Assembly (NCBI GenBank): GCA_027013095.1
Contig: JALUYI010000025.1
Span: 1-61,353, forward strand
Origin: Paracoccaceae bacterium
GTDB taxonomy: Bacteria > Pseudomonadota > Alphaproteobacteria > Rhodobacterales > Rhodobacteraceae
Reading direction: 5' to 3'
Length of the DNA stretch: 61,353 nucleotides
Numbering within the stretch: position 1 is the first letter of the stretch; each line of letters opens with the position of its first letter. Below the pieces are notes generated by a model, which saw only the letters and a list, made by a program, of their open reading frames with translations, did no database searches and was not told the origin of the DNA. The translations under genes and the position numbers were made by a program. Below are positions 29,715 to 39,309 of this stretch, piece after piece.

Positions 29715-31175
29715 TCAGGTCCCGCAAAATGTTGCCGCGATAACCTCATGCGGCTGCGGCGGGGCCTCATACGCGGTAAACTCGGGCTGCTCCTGAAAGG
29801 GTGATTTCACCGCCTCGATCAGGGTCTCGAATGGCTGGAGATCATGGTCATACGCGGCCTTGATCGCCTGTTCGACCCGGTGGTTGCGGGGGATGATTCG
29901 AGGGTTGGCGCGGCGCATGATCTCGGCCGCCTTTTCCATGCCGCCCGGGCCAAGCGCGTCCTGCCATATCTCGACCCACGCCTGGGCAGCCAGATGTGAG
30001 GTGAACAGCCCTTGAAATGCGCTGAGATCTCCGCTTTGGGCGCCACGGGTCAGGGTGCTGAAGGCAACGGTGAAATCCACCTTGTCCTTGGCCATGAGGT
30101 CAAGCAGGGTTTCGATCATGGTGCGGCTCTGCGCGCTGCTTTGCCCAAGGCCGATCTTGGCGGCAAAGCGCGCCCCATAGGCGCTGGCAAAGGCCGGGGC
30201 AAAGCCGTCGAGAACGCCCTGCGCCTGACTGGCGGCCTTTTCGGGGTCGCCGGGCAGCAGGGGCAACAGGCTCTGGGCCAGTTGTGCCAGATTCCAGTGG
30301 GCGATGGCGGGCTGGTTGGCAAAGGCATACCGACCCTGATGGTCGATTGAGCTGAACACCTGCGCCGGATTATAGGTATCCATGAAGGCGCAGGGGCCAT
30401 AGTCGATCGTTTCGCCGGAAATCGTCATGTTGTCGGTATTCATCACCCCGTGGATAAAGCCGATCTGCATCCAGTGGGCGATCAGGTCCGCTTGCCGCCC
30501 GGCAACCGCACCCAGCAACGCCAGCGCCGGAACCTCGGCCTCGCTGGCGCCGGGGTAATGACGCTGGATGACATGATCCATGAGCGCCTCAAGCGCTTCG
30601 GTATCCTTGCGGGCGTAAAAATACTGGAACGTGCCAACCCGGATATGACTGGCCGCGACACGGGCCAGAACCGCGCCCGGCTCGGGGGTTTCTCGCCGTA
30701 TGATTTCACCGGTCAGGCTGGCCGCCAGAGCGCGGGTCGTTGGTACGCCAAGCGCCGCCATGGCCTCGGAGACGATATACTCGCGCAAGACCGGCCCCAG
30801 CGCCGCCTTGCCATCGCCGCCGCGCGAAAACGGCGTGCGGCCCGCCCCCTTCAGGTGCAGGTCGAACCGTTTCCCGTCCGGGGCAACCACCTCACCCAAC
30901 AGGACAGCGCGCCCGTCCCCAAGCTGCGGCACCCAGTTGCCGAACTGGTGCCCTGCATAGGCCATCGACAGCGGCTGGGCCGAGGCGGGCAGGGCGCCAC
31001 CGGCCAGCATCGCCACCCCCTCGGGGGTTCTGAGGGCGGCTGTGTCAAGGCCAAGCCGTTCGGCCAGCCCCTCATTGAGGCGCAGCAGCGCCGGAGCCGG
31101 AGCGGGCTCGGGCGGTTGCAGGGCGTAAAACCGGGCCGGCAGACGGGCATAGCTGTTGTCAAAAAGGATGGGCAT
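29715..31175 (-). CDS. selO: SelO/YdiU protein AMPylase (pseudokinase)
   Basis: 486 residues from the ATG at 31175. Family landmarks: YAGHQFGNWVPQLGDGRA, HLKGAGRTPFSRGGDGKA, REYIVSEAMAALGVPTTRAL, GVMNTDNMTISG and DYGPCAFMD. A Cys sits three residues from the C-terminus (TFCGT), where relatives carry Cys or selenocysteine. SelO transfers AMP to protein Ser/Thr/Tyr and is linked to oxidative-stress response. Divergent from the amidohydrolase at 31312. Confidence 0.93.
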   Translation of the reverse strand: MPILFDNSYARLPARFYALQPPEPAPAPALLRLNEGLAERLGLDTAALRTPEGVAMLAGGALPASAQPLSMAYAGHQFGNWVPQLGDGRAVLLGEVVAPDGKRFDLHLKGAGRTPFSRGGDGKAALGPVLREYIVSEAMAALGVPTTRALAASLTGEIIRRETPEPGAVLARVAASHIRVGTFQYFYARKDTEALEALMDHVIQRHYPGASEAEVPALALLGAVAGRQADLIAHWMQIGFIHGVMNTDNMTISGETIDYGPCAFMDTYNPAQVFSSIDHQGRYAFANQPAIAHWNLAQLAQSLLPLLPGDPEKAASQAQGVLDGFAPAFASAYGARFAAKIGLGQSSAQSRTMIETLLDLMAKDKVDFTVAFSTLTRGAQSGDLSAFQGLFTSHLAAQAWVEIWQDALGPGGMEKAAEIMRRANPRIIPRNHRVEQAIKAAYDHDLQPFETLIEAVKSPFQEQPEFTAYEAPPQPHEVIAATFCGT

Positions 31176-31311
31176 GTGATTGGCCTTGGATTGTCCTGTC
31201 ATCCGCAGCTTATCGGGGCTTGGGCCAAAGTTCCAGCGGCACGGTGCGCGAAACTGGACCTTGCCCGCGGATTTGATAGGGTGCGAGGACAGCGTGAACA
31301 AGGATACTGCC

Positions 31312-32652
31312 ATGACCACCATCCGGATCGAAAACGCCGACGTCATCGTCACGATGGATGCGCAGCGACGCGAGTTGCAGGGCGCTGACATCCTGATCAG
31401 GGACGGGGTCATCGCCGCTATCGGAGCGTGTCCCGAAAGGGCGGACAGCGTGATCCGCGCCGATGGTTGCGTGGTGACGCCGGGATTGGTGAACACCCAC
31501 CACCACCTCTATCAAACCATGACCCGGGCGGTGCCCGGCGGGCAGGATGCGCTGCTGTTTGGCTGGCTCTCGACGCTCTATCCGATCTGGGCGCGAATGG
31601 GCCCGCGAGAGATGTTCGTCTCGGCTCAGACCGGGCTGGCCGAGCTGGCACTGTCTGGCTGCACGATGTCCTCGGACCACCTTTACCTCTATCCCAATGG
31701 GGTGCGGCTGGAGGATACCATCGCCGCGGCGCGCACCGTTGGCCTGCGGTTTCACGCCACCCGGGGCGCGATGAGCATCGGCCAGAGCGACGGAGGACTG
31801 CCGCCGGACGATCTGGTCGAACGCGAAGCGGACATCCTGACCGATTGCATCCGAGTCATCGACGCCTTTCACGACCCTGAGGACGGCGCCATGACACGGA
31901 TCGGAATTGCCCCCTGCTCACCCTTTTCGGTCAGCCGCGAATTGATGCGCGACGCTGCCCTTCTGGCGCGGGACAAGGGCGTCATGCTGCACACGCATCT
32001 GGCGGAAAATACCGAGGATATTGCCTATAGTCTGGAGAAATTCGGCTGCCGCCCAGGGCAATATGCCGAGGATCTGGGCTGGACGGGGGATGATGTGTGG
32101 CATGCGCATTGTGTCAAGCTGGACGCCGACGAGATCGCTCTTTTTGCCCGCAGCCGGACCGGGGTGGCACATTGCCCGTGCTCGAACTGTCGTCTGGGCT
32201 CGGGGATTGCCCCGGTGCGGGCACTGCGCGATGCGGGGGTTGCAGTCGGGCTGGGGGTGGATGGCTCGGCCAGCAATGATTCCGGCGATCTGATTGGCGA
32301 AGCACGGCAAATGATGCTGCTACAGCGGGTTGCCAACGGCGCCGAGGCGATGGCTGCGCGCGAGGCTCTGGAGGTGGCGACACTCGGCGGGGCCGATGTG
32401 CTGTCACGCCCAGATTGCGGGCGTATCGAGGTCGGCAAGAGGGCCGATATCGCCATCTGGGACATGCGTGGTATTCACAGCGCCGGGGCGTGGGATCCGG
32501 TCGCCGCGCTTGTTCTGTGCGGCCCGACCCGGGTTCGCACCCTTCTGGTTGAGGGCCGCGAGGTGGTGCGGGATGGCCATCTGGTGACGCTGGATCTGCA
32601 GGCGCTGGTGGCCCGACAGAATCGTCTGGCCCACGCGCTGGCCGAGGGGTAG
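31312..32652 (+). CDS. 8-Oxoguanine deaminase-type amidohydrolase
   Basis: 446 residues from the ATG at 31312, with AAGGA 7 bases ahead. Amidohydrolase metal sites: NTHHHLYQTMTRAVP, HTHLAENTEDI, HAHCVKLD and GLGVDGSASNDSGD. The SSDHLYLYPNG and HCPCSNCRLGSG segments are typical of the AtzB/8-oxoguanine-deaminase group. Probable role: deaminating 8-oxoguanine to uric acid. A guanine deaminase gene follows convergently, so both serve purine breakdown. The s-triazine hydrolases are close relatives, so the substrate needs testing. Confidence 0.82.
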   Translation: MTTIRIENADVIVTMDAQRRELQGADILIRDGVIAAIGACPERADSVIRADGCVVTPGLVNTHHHLYQTMTRAVPGGQDALLFGWLSTLYPIWARMGPREMFVSAQTGLAELALSGCTMSSDHLYLYPNGVRLEDTIAAARTVGLRFHATRGAMSIGQSDGGLPPDDLVEREADILTDCIRVIDAFHDPEDGAMTRIGIAPCSPFSVSRELMRDAALLARDKGVMLHTHLAENTEDIAYSLEKFGCRPGQYAEDLGWTGDDVWHAHCVKLDADEIALFARSRTGVAHCPCSNCRLGSGIAPVRALRDAGVAVGLGVDGSASNDSGDLIGEARQMMLLQRVANGAEAMAAREALEVATLGGADVLSRPDCGRIEVGKRADIAIWDMRGIHSAGAWDPVAALVLCGPTRVRTLLVEGREVVRDGHLVTLDLQALVARQNRLAHALAEG

Positions 32653-32784
32653 GGCCATATGTGAGGCAAATCGCTTGTGCAGATGTCGGTGGATAGGGGG
32701 GTGCCGCGGCGTTTGAAACAGAACCACTGCTCCGGCATGAACGGTGCAACTTCAGGCAAGACGCCGCAAACCGAAGGTGCGGGA

Positions 32785-34098
32785 TCAAGCGTTTCTGGCG
32801 CCTGAGTCCGGCACGGGCGCACCGTTGATCCAGACGCTTGAAATAGCGCGGTCGTCGCCCAGCATGATGGTGGGGAAAAGCGCCTCCCAAAAGGTTTCGG
32901 CGCGGGCGTGACGCTGGGCGATGGCCGGGGTCGAGGCAAGGTCCAGAACCACCAGATCAGCCTCCATGCCGACCGCAAGATTGCCGATCCTGCCCTCCAC
33001 CCGCATCGCTCGGGCGCTGCCGACGGTTGCCAGCCACCACAGTTGGGCCGGATGCAGGGCGGTGCCGCGCAACTGGCCGATTTCATAGGCGGCAGCCATG
33101 GTGTGCAACATCGAAAAGCTGGAGCCTCCGCCTGTATCGGTGGCCAGCCCGATCCGGTGACCCGCCGCTTTCAGCCCGGCCATGTCAAACAGCCCCGAGC
33201 CGATGAACGTGTTTGACGTCGGGCAGTGGATCAGCGCGGCATTGCTTTCCACCAGCCGCGCCTTTTCCCGGTCGGTCAGGTGGATTGCGTGGCCAAATAG
33301 CGCGCCTTGGCCCAAGAGGCCGAATTTTTCGTAAACATCGAGATAGTCGCGCGCCTCGGGGAACAGCTCATGCACCCATGAAATCTCGGGCAGTTGCTCG
33401 GACAGGTGGGTCTGCATCAGGCAGTCGGAGTTCTGTTGCCATAGCGCGCCCATGGCCTCCAGTTGCTCGGGGCTTGAGGTGGGGGCAAAGCGGGGCGTGA
33501 TCGCATAGCTCAGCCGACCCTTTCCGTGCCAGCGCCCAATCAGGGTCTGGCTGTCGTCATGGGCGGATTGCGCGGTGTCGCGCAGCCCGGCGGGGGCGTT
33601 GCGGTCCATACAGGTCTTGCCCCCGGCCACGCGCATGTTGCGCCGCGCGGCCTCGGCGAAAAAGGCGTCCACGCTGCCCGGATGGATCGTGCAAAAGCTG
33701 CACATGCTGGTGGTGCCATTGGCCAGCGCCAGATCGAAATAGGTGCGGGCGACCTCGGCGGCAACCGCAGGGTCGGCAAAACGGGTTTCCTCGGGAAAGG
33801 TATAGGTGTTCAGCCAGTCGATCAACTGCTTGCCCCAGCTGGCAATGATGCCGGTTTGGGGGTAATGCACATGGGCGTCGATGAACCCGGCGCTGATCAA
33901 TGCATCGCCATAATCGATGACGCGTGCATCGGGGTAGGCCGCGCGCAGGTCTTGGCCCGTTCCGGTGGCCGCGATCTTGCCATCCCGGAGCACCAGCCCG
34001 CCCCGGGACTGGATGCGGACGGCGGCGTCAATGTCGGTGGCAAAGGGGTCGTCCCGAAACGCCAATGTCTGCCCCAGTATTAGAATATCGTTTTCCAC
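32785..34098 (-). CDS. guaD: Guanine deaminase
   Basis: 437 residues with a GTG start at 34098 (GGAGAG just ahead). Metal-binding GFIDAHVHYPQTGII, then QTHLSEQLPEI, FGHAIHLTD and GLATDTGGGSSFSML, with the guanine-pocket CPTSNTFIGSGLFDM. It converts guanine to xanthine and ammonia. Convergent with the 8-oxoguanine-deaminase-type gene. Confidence 0.93.
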   Translation of the reverse strand: MENDILILGQTLAFRDDPFATDIDAAVRIQSRGGLVLRDGKIAATGTGQDLRAAYPDARVIDYGDALISAGFIDAHVHYPQTGIIASWGKQLIDWLNTYTFPEETRFADPAVAAEVARTYFDLALANGTTSMCSFCTIHPGSVDAFFAEAARRNMRVAGGKTCMDRNAPAGLRDTAQSAHDDSQTLIGRWHGKGRLSYAITPRFAPTSSPEQLEAMGALWQQNSDCLMQTHLSEQLPEISWVHELFPEARDYLDVYEKFGLLGQGALFGHAIHLTDREKARLVESNAALIHCPTSNTFIGSGLFDMAGLKAAGHRIGLATDTGGGSSFSMLHTMAAAYEIGQLRGTALHPAQLWWLATVGSARAMRVEGRIGNLAVGMEADLVVLDLASTPAIAQRHARAETFWEALFPTIMLGDDRAISSVWINGAPVPDSGARNA

Positions 34099-34184
34099 GC
34101 GCTCTCCATCCCGGCGACTTGCAACCCGGCAAAGTTACGGGCAAGAGCGGGCGAGGTAAAGCGCCTGAGTATGTTTGGCGATCT

Positions 34185-34224
34185 TAGCCCTAATCCCCCT
34201 GTCATCGTCAGGGGGCATGGGCTA
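34185..34224 (+). promoter_or_regulatory. Two-tier hairpin in the mgtE leader
   Basis: Outer stem TAGCCC (34185-34190) pairs with GGGCTA (34219-34224); inner stem CCCCCTG (34195-34201) pairs with CAGGGGG (34209-34215) around a 7-base loop. It ends 36 bases before the GTG start of mgtE, and is a possible RNA control element. Confidence 0.5.
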
Positions 34225-34260
34225 TATTGCCTCAAAAATGAAAAGAGCGGGGATTGTGGC

Positions 34261-35643
34261 GTGACTGATCTGAATATCGAGCAGCAAGACCCCTCGGATG
34301 ATGCCTATGTGCTGGAGCCGGGCATTGTCGATTCGGTTCTGGAGATGGTTGAGGCGGGCGACCGCGCCCATCTTCTGACCCTGCTTGAGCCGCTTCACGC
34401 GGCGGATGTTGCCGACCTTCTGGAGCAGATCAGCCCGGCCGAGCGCCGTGCCTTCCTGACCCTTCTGGGAACCGAAATAGATGGCGAGGTGCTGTCGGAA
34501 CTCAGCGATGGCGTCCGCGAAGAAGTACTGGAATACCTGCCGCAAAACATTCTGGCCGATGCCGTTAAGGATCTGGAAACGGACGATGTTGTCGATCTGA
34601 TCGAGGACATGGAAGAACCACAGCAAGAGGTGGTTCTGGATGCGCTGGAGGATGCCGACCGGATCGCGGTCGAGCGCGCCCTGCAATACCCCGAGGAAAC
34701 CGCCGGGCGTCTGATGCAGCGCGAATTGGTGATGGCCCCGACCCACTGGACGGTGGGGCAGGCCATTGACTATCTGCGCACCGCCGATGATTTGCCCGAG
34801 CGCTATTACAACGTGATGATCGTTGATCCGCGGATGCGCCCGGTTGGGCAGGTTCCCTTGGGCAAGCTGATGTCCTCAAAACGCGATGTGCCGCTTACCG
34901 CCATCATGCAGGATGATTTTCGCACTATCCCGGTTCTGCAGAGCGAAGAGGACGTGGCCTATGCCTTTAACCAGTACCATATGGTCTCGGCGCCGGTGGT
35001 GGATGAGGACGACCGCCTTGTTGGAGTCATTACCATTGATGACGCCATGGGTGTGCTGGACGAAAACGCCGAAGAGGACATGATGCTTTTGGCGGGTCTG
35101 GGCGATGAAAGCCTGACGGACCGGGTGATCGAGACCACACGCCAACGCTTTCCCTGGCTGGCTGCCAATCTGGTGACGGCGTTTCTGGCCTCGATGGTCA
35201 TATCGCTGTTTTCGACCACGATCCAGTCGATTGTGGCGCTGGCGGTCCTGATGCCCATCGTCGCCTCGATGGGAGGAAACGCCGGCACCCAGAGCCTGAC
35301 CGTAGCGGTGCGCGCCATGGCCACCAAGGATTTGACCGGCGCCAACGTCTGGCGCGTGATCCGGCGCGAGGCGCTGGTCGGGCTGGCCAACGGGCTTGTT
35401 TTTGCGGTGATCGTCGGGGGGGTCGGGTATTTCTGGTTTGGCCAGCCGATGTTGGGGGTCGTTCTGGGATTGGCGATGGTGGCCAACCTGTTGGTTGCCG
35501 GATTGGCCGGAATCCTGATCCCGATTGGCATGGACAAGCTGGGGGTCGATCCGGCGCTGGCCTCGGGGACGTTCGTAACCACCGTGACCGATGTGGTTGG
35601 TTTTTTTGCCTTTCTGGCGCTGGCCTCGGCCATATTGCTATAG
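34261..35643 (+). CDS. mgtE: Magnesium transporter MgtE
   Basis: 460 residues from a GTG at 34261. This start is preferred over an ATG at 34171 because that frame would include the strong hairpin and lacks a ribosome site. Order: acidic N domain (about 20-130, HAADVADLLEQISPAERR), two CBS domains (about 130-255, ending VVDEDDRLVGVITIDDAMG), then a five-helix membrane domain. The Mg-site signature MPIVASMGGNAGTQSLTVAVRA is in the membrane domain. Cytosolic Mg closes the channel through the N/CBS part. Confidence 0.93.
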   Translation: MTDLNIEQQDPSDDAYVLEPGIVDSVLEMVEAGDRAHLLTLLEPLHAADVADLLEQISPAERRAFLTLLGTEIDGEVLSELSDGVREEVLEYLPQNILADAVKDLETDDVVDLIEDMEEPQQEVVLDALEDADRIAVERALQYPEETAGRLMQRELVMAPTHWTVGQAIDYLRTADDLPERYYNVMIVDPRMRPVGQVPLGKLMSSKRDVPLTAIMQDDFRTIPVLQSEEDVAYAFNQYHMVSAPVVDEDDRLVGVITIDDAMGVLDENAEEDMMLLAGLGDESLTDRVIETTRQRFPWLAANLVTAFLASMVISLFSTTIQSIVALAVLMPIVASMGGNAGTQSLTVAVRAMATKDLTGANVWRVIRREALVGLANGLVFAVIVGGVGYFWFGQPMLGVVLGLAMVANLLVAGLAGILIPIGMDKLGVDPALASGTFVTTVTDVVGFFAFLALASAILL

Positions 35644-35660
35644 AGGTTTGTGCCCTACAG

Positions 35661-35755
35661 CGTTTTGATAAAACACTGAAACGCCAAAACCCTGCCATGT
35701 CTGTGGCGTTCTCGAACCTTTGGCGATGAGCGTGTCTTAACCATCTATTGAAATG
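35661..35755. repeat. 95-bp intergenic repeat, copy 2
   Basis: Same length and layout as the copy at 16724-16818: outer arms CGTTTTGATAAA and TCTATTGAAATG are decayed, inner arms CGCCAAA (35682-35688) and TTTGGCG (35719-35725) kept. Its right end lies 2 bases from the stop of the following minus-strand gene. Confidence 0.75.
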
Positions 35756-35757
35756 CC

Positions 35758-38418
35758 TTAATTCGGTATTTTCAGAACACGGTTGCGGCCGCTCTTGACG
35801 TAGCTGATCGACGAGGTTCCAATTGCCGCGATCTTGCCTCCGGCCACCCGGTCTCCGGGGCGCACCTTCACAAAGCGCCCGCTTGGCAGGCGCAACAGCG
35901 CGCTTCGCCGTGACGGCGTGCCATAAACGCCGATCAGGTTCAGGCGGGACAGGTTGATGGCGTTGCGTACCGTGGCGCGTCTGGCAACAGAGGCCCGCGT
36001 GGGAATATTGGGTCCCACGTTCGAAAACCGTCGGGTCGTGCCGCGTTTCGGCGTTTTCGCGGCGTTGGCCAGTGCCAGTTTCACCCGCACCTTTCTGACG
36101 ATCTTGGAAAAATCGCTGGGTCGGCGCGACGGTTTCAGCGAGGTCAGGGCGGCCAGCGCCGAGGGGCTGTTGCCGCCGGTGGCGGCGTGCAATTGTTGAA
36201 ACGAGGGAGGGCGTGGCTTGGCACGCAGCTTGCGCAGTTGCGTCAGCGTTAGCTTGCCCTGCACATAGATCGCATCGGCGCCGGTCTTGAGGGTTGCGGG
36301 CCGCGGTTTCGGTTTCAGGGCGGCCAGCGGGTTCGGCGGAACCAGTTGGGCAGTCTCGGGTTTTTTCGGCGGAAAGACCGGAGGTTTGCCCGCGCGCACC
36401 AGAATACCGTCAGGGTTCAGCGTGCCTTTGGGCGAGGGCTTGACCAGACCGTTCGCGTCGGTTTTGATCGAAATTCCCGGATCCAGCGGCGACAGAACCC
36501 GTGGTGGTGGCAGCTCACCCACGCCATTGCTGAAATCCGGCAGGATGATCGCATCGTTGGCCTCCAGCGGACGATCGACGCTGGCGACATAGATATCCTC
36601 GCGCTGCGGGTTGGCCTCGGGCGCTGGAGGGATGCGGATCTGTTGCAGCGCCCCGGTCGCCTTGTAGGCGGCGGCAACCTCGGCGGCGGATTTCTGCTGG
36701 CGATTGCCGGTCGCGTCAGCCAGTTCTTCGGGGGTTGGCGTGTTCAGTCCGGCGGCGCGAATGTCCGCAAGCTCCTGCTCGGACAGGGTGGTGACCGGCG
36801 CCGCGGTATCCGGCAGCTTGGCATTGGGATCGGCGCGCCCTTCAAAGACCGAGCGGCGGGCCGGTCGGATCGGCTTGGTCGGGGCGCTGCTGCTTGCCAG
36901 CCGCTTGGCAAGACGCGTGGGGCGCGATGGCGGCGGCGTTCTGGCGCGCCCCCGGCTGACTGCAAGCTGGGGTTGCGGTGTGGCCTTTTGGGCCGTCGTC
37001 CGGGGCGATGAGGGATGCTTTTGCGTCCCCCTCATCTGCCAGAGGGAAAGCCCGCCGACAAGCGCCAGAACCAGCACCGCAGCAACAAGGCCAAGTCGAA
37101 CGCGTTTTGTGGCAGCGCCAGGGTCGCTGTCCTGACTGTCGCTTTCTGCACCCTCCGAGCTTGGCGGCTGGCTGAAGGTGGGTTCGATGCGCGGGCGCGG
37201 CCCGGTTTTCTGCCGGTTGCGGATGGCCTGCGACATGCTCCCCAGCGCCTGTGTCGCACGCGCGGCCAGCGATTTGATCGCCGACGGTCCCCGCCCGCCG
37301 GAATTGTGCCCCGCAGAATTGCCGCCTTCGGGGCTGGATTTCTTCAGCATTGCCCGCAGCAAACCGGCGGCACGACCTGCACCACGAGCTTTGGCCCCGG
37401 GCGGCTCGTCCGCGCCCATAATTGCGCGGCGCAGATCGGCGTTTCGGTCACCCGGCGTGCCCCCTTGGGGCGGCGTTTCCGCAGGGGCCGCTGCAAGCGA
37501 GTCGGACGCCGCTGTGGCCTCGGCTGCGGCGGGTGGTTCGGGTATGGTGCTGTCGGTGCCGGTAGCGTTGGTATCCGGGCCGGTCAGTTCTGGTTCTGGC
37601 GCGATGGCGATGCGCGGCGTGACCCGCTCCAGCGGGCGCGGCTGGTCCGGGTCGATCCCGACCGCTGCGGCGGTTTCGGGGTTGTGGCGACGCGAGGAAA
37701 ACGGCGGGATTGGCGCCGCCGGTTCCGGCTGTTCCGGCGGGGCCTCTGGCTCGGGTTGGGAGACGGGGTCGGGCACGGCCTCTGATTCGGGGGCGAAAAT
37801 ATTCTGTTCGGGATCGACGGGCGGTTCGGCCTCTTCAGCGGCGAAATCCTCGGCAAACAGGTTCTCGCTCGCGTCCTGCAGCAGGGCCGGAGCGGGGGTG
37901 TCGCGAACCTCGGCATCGGCCCCGAGAAAGGCGAATGAATAGTCGGTACGCCCAAAGAAGGGCTGCCAAGCGCCGGGTTCGGCGCTTTCGCGGCCAACGA
38001 AACTGACCGGGTTGAAGCGATGTTCGACGGCAAAGCTTTCGGCCTCGTCAAGCGTGACATTGGCCACGACCGCCACCTTTACCGTTGCGCCCTCGGGCAG
38101 CCAGTCATAGGTCAGGTCGGCAACGTCATAGCGGGTCGCCCCCTCCAGCGCCTGCTTGATCTGCGCGTCACGCTCGGCCTGCGTGGGACCGGGGGCGTTG
38201 ATCTCGCGGTAGAGGATTTCGGAGTTCGGCAGAATCAGCTTGGAGGCAAAGCCCTTGCCCTCCAGCGCCACTGCCGTGCTGCGCAGGTAGGACAGGTTCT
38301 TGGACAGGCCCGGGTCGTCCAGTTTGACATTCCCCACCTCCGTCCAGTGGCCATTCGGGGCCCGGTGCAACAGAACGATGCCGTCTTGCGACAAATCAAG
38401 GGCGAAATTCGGTTTCAT
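35758..38418 (-). CDS. Large bitopic membrane protein with PilM/GspL-like and PilP/GspC-like ends
   Basis: 886 residues. Residues 1-165 (start MKPNFALDLSQDGIVLLHRA) resemble the cytoplasmic actin-like part of PilM/GspL-type proteins. Residues 170-435 are acidic and Pro-rich. One membrane span lies at about 440-461, followed by a long Arg/Pro/Ala-rich periplasmic stretch. The last about 70 residues (LNLIGVYGTPSRRSALLRLP, then GRFVKVRPGDRVAGG) look like the PilP/GspC homology-region fold. This is pattern similarity only. No pilus or type-II-secretion genes are nearby, so the function is open. Confidence 0.65.
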   Translation of the reverse strand: MKPNFALDLSQDGIVLLHRAPNGHWTEVGNVKLDDPGLSKNLSYLRSTAVALEGKGFASKLILPNSEILYREINAPGPTQAERDAQIKQALEGATRYDVADLTYDWLPEGATVKVAVVANVTLDEAESFAVEHRFNPVSFVGRESAEPGAWQPFFGRTDYSFAFLGADAEVRDTPAPALLQDASENLFAEDFAAEEAEPPVDPEQNIFAPESEAVPDPVSQPEPEAPPEQPEPAAPIPPFSSRRHNPETAAAVGIDPDQPRPLERVTPRIAIAPEPELTGPDTNATGTDSTIPEPPAAAEATAASDSLAAAPAETPPQGGTPGDRNADLRRAIMGADEPPGAKARGAGRAAGLLRAMLKKSSPEGGNSAGHNSGGRGPSAIKSLAARATQALGSMSQAIRNRQKTGPRPRIEPTFSQPPSSEGAESDSQDSDPGAATKRVRLGLVAAVLVLALVGGLSLWQMRGTQKHPSSPRTTAQKATPQPQLAVSRGRARTPPPSRPTRLAKRLASSSAPTKPIRPARRSVFEGRADPNAKLPDTAAPVTTLSEQELADIRAAGLNTPTPEELADATGNRQQKSAAEVAAAYKATGALQQIRIPPAPEANPQREDIYVASVDRPLEANDAIILPDFSNGVGELPPPRVLSPLDPGISIKTDANGLVKPSPKGTLNPDGILVRAGKPPVFPPKKPETAQLVPPNPLAALKPKPRPATLKTGADAIYVQGKLTLTQLRKLRAKPRPPSFQQLHAATGGNSPSALAALTSLKPSRRPSDFSKIVRKVRVKLALANAAKTPKRGTTRRFSNVGPNIPTRASVARRATVRNAINLSRLNLIGVYGTPSRRSALLRLPSGRFVKVRPGDRVAGGKIAAIGTSSISYVKSGRNRVLKIPN

Positions 38419-38582
38419 GGTCGATGCTTAACAAGTTTTTCCACAAGATTGGAGTCGCCCGATGCGGCCCTGTCCGAACTATAGCAGAAATCCGCTCATG
38501 GGCCAGCGTCCGCTCAGAGGTGGCCTGTCGGTGCAGATCTTGGTATCCTGATCGAGTGATCACATAAATCTTGGGGAATATC

Positions 38583-39275
38583 GTGGAGAAGAAGATATTT
38601 TATTGTCTGGTCCTGCTGCTCGGACTGACGCTTGGCGCCCCGGTGAGCGCCGGGAACGGGGGTGCGGTTCTGACCGTGAACGGCACCGGCATCATCACGG
38701 TCAAGCCGGATATCGTCACGATTCTGGTGGGTGTCGATGCCCGCGCAAAAAGTGCCGATCTGGCCCTTGGACTGAACGCCGAACGGATGAACGGGGTCAT
38801 GGCGATTCTGCAAAAGCGGGGGGTGAAAAAGGGCGATATCCAGACCCGCGAACTGTCGCTCAACCCGTTGTGGAAAAATCGGAATACCTCTTATGACAAG
38901 CCGTTGGAGATCATCGGGTTCACCGCATCCAACGTGGTTTGGATTCGGCTGCACGACCTCGACCTTTTGGGCCCGCTCCTGGATGCGCTGACCCGATCCG
39001 GGGCCAATCGTATCCAGAATGTGCAATTTGGCGTATCCGACCCCAAACCCTATTTTGACCGGGCCCGCGTGCTGGCGGTCAAGGAAGCGATGCGAAAGGC
39101 GCGCCTTTACGCCGATGCCGCGGGGCAGCGTCTGGGGGGAATCATCTCGCTCGAGGAAGGCGGCGCGACCCGGGCAGGGCCGGAATTGCGCGCGCTCAGC
39201 GCCAGCCTCCCGGTTGCCGGGGGCGAATTGTCAATGCGGGCAGATGTGCGGTTGCGGGTTGCGCTGCGTCCCTGA
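38583..39275 (+). CDS. Exported SIMPL-domain (DUF541) protein
   Basis: 230 residues from a GTG at 38583 with GGGGA 5 bases ahead; signal peptide MEKKIFYCLVLLLGLTLGAP with cleavage near Ala23. SIMPL-domain signatures: LTVNGTGIITVKPDIVTILV, RGVKKGDIQTRELSLNP, GFTASNVVWIRLHDLD and ARLYADAAGQRLGGIISLEE. Periplasmic; this family (YggE, BP26) is linked to oxidative stress and forms large assemblies, with no defined reaction. Convergent with the dehalogenase gene. Confidence 0.88.
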   Translation: MEKKIFYCLVLLLGLTLGAPVSAGNGGAVLTVNGTGIITVKPDIVTILVGVDARAKSADLALGLNAERMNGVMAILQKRGVKKGDIQTRELSLNPLWKNRNTSYDKPLEIIGFTASNVVWIRLHDLDLLGPLLDALTRSGANRIQNVQFGVSDPKPYFDRARVLAVKEAMRKARLYADAAGQRLGGIISLEEGGATRAGPELRALSASLPVAGGELSMRADVRLRVALRP

Positions 39276-39309
39276 CGTCCGCCTGCCCCGGGTGGGGTCT
39301 TTATTTGGC

